Origin: Bifidobacterium pullorum subsp. gallinarum
GTDB taxonomy: Bacteria; Actinomycetota; Actinomycetes; Actinomycetales; Bifidobacteriaceae
DNA: 64,000 nucleotides
NCBI RefSeq assembly: GCF_000741215.1
Contig: NZ_JGYX01000002.1
Location: 465,846-529,845, forward strand
Reading direction: 5' to 3'
Made by a program: the position numbers and the translations under genes. Every line of letters begins with the position of its first letter. Position 1 is the stretch's first letter. Of the stretch, positions 57,568 to 64,000 are shown in pieces. The notes under the pieces are model-generated. The model did not search any database. It was given only the letters and a program-made list of their open reading frames with translations, and was not told the origin of the DNA.

Positions 57568-58995
57568 ATGCATGGCATTAGGTATTTAATTAAGAATATA
57601 GGGCTATTAACTATTAGCAGTTTTGGAACAAAACTGCTAAGTTTTTTTCTAGTTCCTTTATATACAAACATATTGTCAACGAGTGAATACGGTCTTTATG
57701 ATCTTCTGAATACGACAATTGCTGTACTTGTACCCCTGCTTACAGTGAACATAGCTGATGCTGTGATGCGTTTTCCTCTTGATAAGGGTAGCAATCCGAA
57801 TGCTATCTTATCTGTAGGATTCCAATTTTTCTTGATTGGTTTTATACCTCTTACTATTATTGTTTTTTTGAATTATTTGATAAACTTCCTCCCTATTTTG
57901 CACGATTATTCGATATATTTCATTCTCTTGTATATGGTTACTGCCTTGAATGGAATTATGAATTCTTACGCTAGAGGTATAGAAAAGATAGCTGCACTGT
58001 CCATTTCAGGAATTATTAGCACTATTTTTATTATTATATTGAACATACTTCTTCTAGTGTTTTTTCCTTTCGGTATTAATGGTTATTTTATTGCCAATAT
58101 TGTTGGAATTGCTGCTCAGACTGCATATTTATTCATTGCTGCTGAGGCATGGAAAGGTTTTAAATATTCACTCCGAAGTACATCGGATTTACGGCATGAA
58201 ATGAAGACATATAGTCTTCCTCTGATGACAAATACTCTTGCTTGGTGGGTTAACAATTCATCTGCGAGATATATCATTACTTGGTTACGGGGTTTATCCG
58301 AGAACGGGATTTTTTCTGTCTCATATAAGATTCCATCTATTCTCAGTATTTTTCAAACAATTTTCATGCAAGCATGGACGATTTCTGCGACAAAAGACTT
58401 TGATCCTGAAGATAGAAAAGGTTTTTTTACAAAAGTATATAACTATTATAACTTTGCAATGACCATAATTTGCTCTTTCCTGATTATGACGGCTAGACTT
58501 ATGGCTTCCTTCTTATATGCCAAAGGGTTTTATACAGCGTGGAGATGTGTTCCTTTTTTGCTTATCTCTATTTTGTTCGGTGCGATTTCTGGCTATTTAG
58601 GTGGTATTTTTGCTGCCGTTAAGGATTCAAGATCAATTGCTACAACTACCCTTATAGGGGCAATAACTAATATTATCCTTGATTTTGGTCTTGTTTTTAT
58701 CTTTGGCTCTATTGGAGCAGCAATTGCAAATATGGTAAGTTATTGGGTTGTCTGGGCAATGCGAATGCGAATTGTTCGACGTCATGTAAGAATTGTTTTT
58801 CATGTATTTAGAGATTATGTTTCGTATGCTTTACTTATGGTACAATGTTGCTTATTGCTTTCTTTTCCACGAGACGATTGGGGGCTCTACATTATCGAAT
58901 TCGGCTTGTTTATAGCTATATTTGTTTTATACTTTAGAGAAGTCTCTCAATTATTCACAGAAATTATCAATCTGTTTGTAGCTAAAAGAATATAA
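57568..58995 (+). CDS. Polysaccharide flippase, Wzx type
   Basis: Integral membrane protein of 475 residues with about 12-14 hydrophobic helices, moving lipid-linked EPS repeat units across the membrane. The start region IKNIGLLTISSFGTKLLSFFLVPLY is typical of the MVF/Wzx family, as is LSTSEYGLYDLLNT just after. It runs in the same operon, with the GT32 gene 6 bp upstream and the pyruvyltransferase 10 bp downstream. Its reading frame is intact despite several T6-T7 runs. Confidence 0.92.
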   Translation: MHGIRYLIKNIGLLTISSFGTKLLSFFLVPLYTNILSTSEYGLYDLLNTTIAVLVPLLTVNIADAVMRFPLDKGSNPNAILSVGFQFFLIGFIPLTIIVFLNYLINFLPILHDYSIYFILLYMVTALNGIMNSYARGIEKIAALSISGIISTIFIIILNILLLVFFPFGINGYFIANIVGIAAQTAYLFIAAEAWKGFKYSLRSTSDLRHEMKTYSLPLMTNTLAWWVNNSSARYIITWLRGLSENGIFSVSYKIPSILSIFQTIFMQAWTISATKDFDPEDRKGFFTKVYNYYNFAMTIICSFLIMTARLMASFLYAKGFYTAWRCVPFLLISILFGAISGYLGGIFAAVKDSRSIATTTLIGAITNIILDFGLVFIFGSIGAAIANMVSYWVVWAMRMRIVRRHVRIVFHVFRDYVSYALLMVQCCLLLSFPRDDWGLYIIEFGLFIAIFVLYFREVSQLFTEIINLFVAKRI

Positions 58996-59005
58996 AGGGC
59001 GTAAA

Positions 59006-60163
59006 ATGAAGTTGGGTATAATTACTTGGTTTAATTATGAAAATTACGGAACTAAACTTCAAGCAGTTGCTTTACAGTATTATTTAAGACAGCAAGGTTA
59101 TGATGCTGAGCTTATTGATTTTGTTGTCAACGATTCAACGAATAAAGTGAAGCATCAGAATCCTCCTTTTCTTAAAAGAATTTATGGACGTATCAGCTAT
59201 GATCTAAAGAAAATCGCTTTTAAAAAATATGCTTCTTCTTTTGAAGAAAGATCAAAAAAGTTTAATTCATTTATTGTTGAACATTGTTGTTTATCTCGTC
59301 CCATTTATTCTGATAAAGACTATATTGAGGTTTGCAATCAGTATGATGCTCTAATTTTTGGAAGTGATCAAATTTGGAATCCAAATTGGATGCATCCATA
59401 TTATTATGCTGACTTTGACAAGATAAATATACCACGTATCTCGTATGCACCTAGCCTTGGGGTTGCTGATTTTCCGGTGGAATTATCCTCTGACATGAGG
59501 AATAAGTTAAATCGTTTTCAATCTCTATCCGTGAGAGAAAAGAGAGGATGTCAAATCGTTCATGCTCTCACGGGACGCCAACCTCAACTTGTGGCCGATC
59601 CGACTTTGTTGCTCACTTCTGAAGATTGGGAGCGAATATCAGGGGCAACTTGTTCCAGTGATACGGATAAACGATACATTTTATGCTATTTCTTATCGGA
59701 TAATCAAAACCATTGGAAGGCTGCTCGACGTTATTCGAAAAAGCGTGATTTACCTTTACGCGTAATTCCACAGACAGGATTTGCTTATTGGCAAAGGAAT
59801 ATTTCTTTAGAAGCATCTGCCGGTGTGGAAGAGTTTATCGATTTAATACGAAATGCAGATTGTGTGATTACTGATTCATTCCATGCATGTGTTTTTAGTA
59901 TAATTTTTAAAAAGCCTTTTGCTGTTTTTGAACGTTTTTCTTCGAAGAATCCAGTCGCTCAGAATACACGAATCTATAATCTGCTTGATATTACTAATAC
60001 TCAAAATGGGTTGCAGAAGTATGATTCGAAGTTTATTCATGATTTTGCACGGCCTGTAATGCGGCCTTCTAAATCTTTCTCAGATTTGTTAGATGAATCC
60101 AAGCAATACTTAATTGAATCTATTGAAAAGGCAGAAAAATTCAGAAAGGAACAAATACAATGA
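59006..60163 (+). CDS. Polysaccharide pyruvyl transferase family protein
   Basis: Predicted to add a pyruvate ketal to an EPS sugar, giving the polymer a negative charge. The 385-residue product starts MKLGIITWFNYENYGTKLQA. Motifs are LIFGSDQIWNP, ISYAPSLGV, VREKRGCQIV, VADPTLLL and CVITDSFHACVFSIIFKKPF. The stop overlaps the next gene by 4 bp. The family also includes enzymes acting on secondary cell-wall polymers. Confidence 0.9.
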   Translation: MKLGIITWFNYENYGTKLQAVALQYYLRQQGYDAELIDFVVNDSTNKVKHQNPPFLKRIYGRISYDLKKIAFKKYASSFEERSKKFNSFIVEHCCLSRPIYSDKDYIEVCNQYDALIFGSDQIWNPNWMHPYYYADFDKINIPRISYAPSLGVADFPVELSSDMRNKLNRFQSLSVREKRGCQIVHALTGRQPQLVADPTLLLTSEDWERISGATCSSDTDKRYILCYFLSDNQNHWKAARRYSKKRDLPLRVIPQTGFAYWQRNISLEASAGVEEFIDLIRNADCVITDSFHACVFSIIFKKPFAVFERFSSKNPVAQNTRIYNLLDITNTQNGLQKYDSKFIHDFARPVMRPSKSFSDLLDESKQYLIESIEKAEKFRKEQIQ

Positions 60164-61152
60164 AGCCTCTGGTATCTATTATTGTTGCTATTTATAAATC
60201 GGAAAAATTTCTTGATAAGCTTATCAAATCTTTAATTAATCAGACATATGACAATATTGAGATTATTTTAGTGGACGATGGCTCGCCGGATAAAAGTGGA
60301 GAAATTTGTGATTATTGGGCGTCCTGTGATAAAAGAATTCGAGTAATTCACAAGGTTAACGGTGGCGCTTGTGAGGCTAGGAACGAGGGACTTAAAGCGG
60401 TAACAGGTGATTACATTTCAATTATTGATGGCGATGACTGGTTGGAACCTGAATATGTTGAGTACCTTATAAACATGATTGACAAGACGGGTGCTCAGAT
60501 GGCTATGACAGATGCTATCTTCACAACTCGAGATCGTGAGCAAGTTAAACATGATCGGATTAAAGTGATTACCGCTGAAGAAGCTACTGCTGATATCCTC
60601 TACCCGATTATTCCTATTGGTCCGTGGAATAAGCTCTATAGCACTAAACTCATTAAAGACAATAATATAACTTTTTGTACACCATGGTCTGGCGAAGGGC
60701 TATATTTTTCTGTTATGGCAGCCCAATATGCCAATCGAATTGCACTTGGACATCGTAAAATCTATAATTATAGACTAAATAATACTAATAGTGGTTTAAC
60801 TCATTATAATGTGCAAATTGGTATTAATGCTTTATATAATATAAAAAATATTGGTGAAAATCTACGTGTTCGTACTAAAAAGACAGTTCATGCTGTAAAT
60901 TGGCATATTTGGAAGAATTACAACTATTTACTTTTTTTGATTATTGCTACTAATTCTATTGAGGAAAATAAAACTCTGTATAATGATTGCTTGAAAAATA
61001 TTCGTTGTCGCTTGCCAAGAGTGCTATTGGAATCGGATTTTGGTCCACGTAATAAAGCAAAGATGCTTTTCACTGGCATTTTCCCAAGGACTAAGGCGAA
61101 GATAGATCTTAAAAATCAGTTACAGGCACGTTCAAAAGACCATATGGAATGA
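60160..61152 (+). CDS. Glycosyltransferase family 2
   Basis: EPS sugar transferase of 330 residues. Motifs are LVSIIVAIYKSEKFLDKLI, ILVDDGSPDKSGEICDYW, GGACEARNEGLK and YISIIDGDDWLEPEY. IIPIGPWNKLYS is an acceptor-side signature of this group. It overlaps the pyruvyltransferase gene and is followed after 12 bp by the short-chain dehydrogenase gene. Confidence 0.92.
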   Translation: MKPLVSIIVAIYKSEKFLDKLIKSLINQTYDNIEIILVDDGSPDKSGEICDYWASCDKRIRVIHKVNGGACEARNEGLKAVTGDYISIIDGDDWLEPEYVEYLINMIDKTGAQMAMTDAIFTTRDREQVKHDRIKVITAEEATADILYPIIPIGPWNKLYSTKLIKDNNITFCTPWSGEGLYFSVMAAQYANRIALGHRKIYNYRLNNTNSGLTHYNVQIGINALYNIKNIGENLRVRTKKTVHAVNWHIWKNYNYLLFLIIATNSIEENKTLYNDCLKNIRCRLPRVLLESDFGPRNKAKMLFTGIFPRTKAKIDLKNQLQARSKDHME

Positions 61153-61164
61153 AATGGAGGAAAA

Positions 61165-61992
61165 ATGTTTGGAATTAAAACAAGAATGCAGTCTATGCTT
61201 AAGAAGCGTCACAAGGTCATCGCTATTACTCATCCGATTTTTGAAACGCAACTTCTTTCCGGGAAAACAGCGCTAATTACTGGAGGAACAGGAGGAATTG
61301 GTTTTGCAATTGCGAAATCTCTTATAGAGAGCGGTTGCAACGTTATTATATGCGGAACAAATTCTAATAAGTTAGCTAATCTTACAGAAAAGATTCAAAA
61401 TTCTGACAGAGTCAAGACTATGAGGTTCGATATTGCAGACACTGCTGATGTAACGACCTTTGTGGAAAAGGCTTCTACTTTATTTGGATCTATTGATATA
61501 TTGATTAATTCTGCCGGTGTACATACTGAAAAAGCAAATTTCTGGACGATGACACCAGACGAATATAATCGTGTTATGAATATAAATTTGACTGGAACTT
61601 TTTTCCTCTGCCAAGCTGTTGCTAGGTATATGTGCCAGAATGAAATTCATGGACGGATTCTTCTTGTGTCTTCTTCTAGAGGGTCCGAACCGGCGTGGTC
61701 TCCTTATGGTATTTCTAAGTGGGGCCTCAATGGTTTTACAAAGGGTTTAGCCGAAATACTGATTTCGCGTGGAATAACGGTAAATGCAATCGCTCCAGGG
61801 ACGACAGCTACTGCTCTTATTGGAGCTAATGAGAAAGGTAATTTGTTTACTGATGACAATAGAAAGGGAAGATACGCGACGCCGGATGAAATTGCGGTTT
61901 GGGCAAAGATGCTTGTCAGTGACGCTAGTGATATGATTACTGGTGAAGTATTACATGTTTCTGCAGGTCGTGGAACTATAGATATACGCTAG
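61165..61992 (+). CDS. Short-chain dehydrogenase/reductase
   Basis: NAD(P)-dependent oxidoreductase of 275 residues. The cofactor motif is ALITGGTGGIGFAIA, followed by INSAGVH. The catalytic Ser is in LLVSSSRG, and the catalytic Tyr-x3-Lys in SPYGISKWG. About 30 residues precede the core, which is longer than usual. Its place in the EPS operon suggests a sugar modification, but the substrate is unknown. GGAGGAAAA precedes the start. Confidence 0.9.
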   Translation: MFGIKTRMQSMLKKRHKVIAITHPIFETQLLSGKTALITGGTGGIGFAIAKSLIESGCNVIICGTNSNKLANLTEKIQNSDRVKTMRFDIADTADVTTFVEKASTLFGSIDILINSAGVHTEKANFWTMTPDEYNRVMNINLTGTFFLCQAVARYMCQNEIHGRILLVSSSRGSEPAWSPYGISKWGLNGFTKGLAEILISRGITVNAIAPGTTATALIGANEKGNLFTDDNRKGRYATPDEIAVWAKMLVSDASDMITGEVLHVSAGRGTIDIR

Positions 61993-62070
61993 TCTTTACC
62001 ATATTAGAAGTCTCGTCCAAAATGTTGGTTGTATTACATTAATCGTTTTCTTGAAGACGCGTAAAATACT

Positions 62071-63244
62071 ATGAAAAAGTTTTTTTTGCATTTAGATTTA
62101 AAGAATATAGTCATATTTGTATTTATTCTTATATTATCGGTTCAATATGGATTACAATACACTAATTATGAATTAGGAACAGTGAACGAAAGAATACTTC
62201 TCATTCCTTATATGGCACTTTTCCTTTATTTTATATTTACGCGAAATTATAATCTTAGAGAACTTGCTATTTTTACAGTATTAATTATTATAGGTGTTGT
62301 TGTCGTCTTTAAAACGCATTTTACTGGATTTTTATTGATGGTAATTACCCCAATTGTTATTTCGACATGGGATTGGAAGTCTGTTTTTAAATCTTTTTTT
62401 TTATATTAGAAGTATTATCTTTATTTCTATAATATTGCTGTCGTTGATGGGTGTATTGAATCTATATAAAACCGTTGTCATCAAAGGGAATTATTCTACA
62501 ATAGGGTATGGTCTTGGATTCTCTCATCCTAATCGTCTTGCATATGGTTTTGTGTACCTTCTATTTACGTATATAGCTTTTGTTGGAAAGAGTTTTAACA
62601 AAAAAGATTATATATGTATTACTTTTGGATTGATAGTTTGTTATGCAATTACGCAGTCGAGAACTGCGATACTATGCGTTGTATCCATTTTGTTGCTTGT
62701 GACTTTAGTTAAATCACGTTTCCTTAATAAAAACATAAAGAGGCTTGTAGCTTTCCTTGGATATGTTTGCCCTCCGCTCTGTGTTTTTATTTCCATTGGT
62801 GTACCACAATTGATGTTATCCAGTAACCACAATTTGCGAATTCTAGCTGATTTAATTGATAAATTATTTAGTGGAAGATTTAAATTAATTAGCAGAACAT
62901 TTAAGTACTATGATATGACTTTATTTGGTGGGGTTAACAGTTTTGATATCCTTGATAGAATTTATAAATACTCTACCGTTGATAATGGTTATATTCGTTT
63001 TTTATATGCGTACGGTATAGTTGGACTTTTTGTTTATATTGTGCTCACATTGTTAACTGTGAATGCTCTAAGTAAGCATGGAAATTACCTCTTTGTTTCT
63101 TTGATTATAGTGACATCTTTTTGGGGTATTTCAGAAAATGTGCTTATGTCGGTCGGCTTTAACATTACTGTACTTTTTTGGTCAGTGCTATTGAGAAGAA
63201 CATCAACCAACGAAAAGATGATTTCGACTTGTTCCCTTTCGTAA
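62071..63244 (+). pseudogene. Wzy-like EPS polymerase, frameshifted at a T9 run
   Basis: A polytopic membrane protein that joins lipid-linked repeat units. The first 112 codons, with four hydrophobic segments, end at 62409. The rest, with about six more segments and the O-antigen-ligase-type motif GYGLGFSHPNRLAYGFVYLL, is in another frame to 63244. The join is the run of nine T at 62394-62402; with eight T the frame reads KSFFYIRSIIFISIILLS without a break and gives about 390 residues. As written no complete polymerase is made, which would block EPS synthesis unless slippage corrects it. Confidence 0.88.
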
Positions 63245-63251
63245 GGGGTAG

Positions 63252-63487
63252 GGGGCTGCGGACGTTTTCTTGGAGACCGAACGGAAAGATTTTCGTATGT
63301 TCAGTCTTGAGGAACGAGAGCGTGCGGTGGAGTTGTATTTCACCACGCCGATGACGACGGCCCAGGTGGTGGAGCATCTGGGTTATCCGACCAGGCAGTG
63401 TCTGGAGCGTTGGCTGGCGATGGATTCCCGGTATGCTGGCCATATGGCCAAACCCATCATCCCACTGGAGACCAGGCGAAGGGCAGT
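63252..63487 (+). mobile_element. IS3 left-end fragment, second copy
   Basis: The left inverted repeat and first about 60-70 codons of orfA match the element at 45933 closely ([31 protein letters not shown]). It has the same orientation. The copy stops at about 63487, where IS256-type sequence begins. It marks the right border of the AT-rich EPS cluster. Confidence 0.85.
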
Positions 63488-64000
63488 GATAACGCCCGGT
63501 TTGTTGCGCATTTTGGTTGAGGCTTGAGTTGAGAGACATGGTCCGTCGTCCGGGTACGATTTCAGTCGCCAAACCAAATCAACCTATTTAGGAAGGCGAC
63601 GGAACCATGCCGAATCAGATTCTACAGGTCGACGAGAACATGCTCGAGACGAAGCTGGACCGGTTGGTGTCGGAGAAGGTCGAACAGCTGTTGAACGCGA
63701 TGCTGGACGCGGAGGCCGACGAGATCACGGGCGCGGCCAGGTACGAGCGGTCCGGGGAGCGCAGGGCGTACCGGGCCGGCCACTACGAGCGGAACCTGAC
63801 CGTGAAGGCCGGGACCATGACCCTGAAGGTCCCGAAGCTCAAGGGCGCGCTGTTCGAGTCGGCGGTCATCGAACGATATCGCAGGAGGGAGGAGAGCGTC
63901 GAGGAGGCGCTGATCGACATGTACCTGGCGGGAGTGAGTACGCGTCAGGTCGACGACATCAGCAGGCTTTTGTGGGGAGAACGCATGCCCTCCCAGACGT
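63488..64000 (+). mobile_element. IS256-family element, left part, cut by window end
   Basis: Begins near GTGATAACGCCCGG and contains the transposase start at 63607. It has interrupted the IS3 orfA copy. The right end lies beyond the window, so target duplication cannot be checked. A related left end is present as a remnant at 49971. Confidence 0.75.
63607..64000 (+). CDS. IS256-family (Mutator-type) transposase, partial at window end
   Basis: At least 131 codons run to the end of the window without a stop. The N-terminal part is typical of the family: a helical start (MPNQILQVDENML), GAARYERSGERRAYRAGHYER, LTVKAGTMTLKVPKLKG, and IDMYLAGVSTRQVDDI with the catalytic region still to come. GGAAGGCGACGGAACC precedes the ATG. 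No damage is visible in this part, so the copy may be active. Confidence 0.88.
   Translation, partial: MPNQILQVDENMLETKLDRLVSEKVEQLLNAMLDAEADEITGAARYERSGERRAYRAGHYERNLTVKAGTMTLKVPKLKGALFESAVIERYRRREESVEEALIDMYLAGVSTRQVDDISRLLWGERMPSQT

Overview
The window looks like the chromosome of a Bifidobacterium or a close actinobacterial relative. The evidence is the high-GC housekeeping DNA, an atpBEFHAGDC operon with actinobacterial gene lengths, the mismatch endonuclease NucS, a class C sortase beside an LPXTG surface protein, an araB-araD-araA operon next to a LacI-type regulator, and many genes that appear to start without a leader. No species is claimed.

Positions 1-45.5 kb are mostly ordinary core chromosome. 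In order they hold: an InlB-repeat surface protein and its sortase; initiator tRNA; metA, whose residue 111 predicts acetyl-CoA rather than succinyl-CoA use; the complete F1Fo ATP synthase operon; nucS; an FKBP lipoprotein; two envelope proteins; a YbbN-like thioredoxin-fold protein; a CYTH protein; tRNA-Arg(CCG); ridA; argS; the aspartate-family genes lysA, hom and thrB; a Maf-Nudix fusion overlapping a LacI regulator; an array of palindromes at 51-52 bp spacing; araBDA; an acyl-CoA ligase; a fused CydDC-like ABC exporter; an aldo/keto reductase; an orphan HipB-like regulator with three operators; and an exported HNH nuclease.

From 40.9 kb the content turns to the envelope and accessory functions: an LCP (LytR-CpsA-Psr) ligase, a low-molecular-weight tyrosine phosphatase and a membrane EEP-family protein. 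At 44.1-45.5 kb, on the minus strand, lie three genes in the order HigB-like toxin, HigA-like antitoxin, SecB-like chaperone, which is the layout of a toxin-antitoxin-chaperone (TAC) system. Next is a nest of insertion sequences: an IS3-family element (45.9-50.0 kb) split by an IS21-family element, with IS256 and IS3 remnants beside it.

Positions 50.5-63.2 kb are a clearly AT-rich exopolysaccharide (EPS) cluster: priming transferase, Alg14/Alg13-type pair, five further glycosyltransferases, O-acetyltransferase, flippase, pyruvyltransferase, short-chain dehydrogenase and Wzy-like polymerase. A second IS3 left end and an IS256-family transposase, cut by the window edge, follow. Four cluster genes are out of frame. 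One has a tandem GGTG duplication. Three have exactly one surplus base in an A8, A9 or T9 run. The cluster is therefore either phase-variable, dependent on slippage, decaying, or affected by homopolymer sequencing errors. That question and the TAC module are the most interesting parts of the window.
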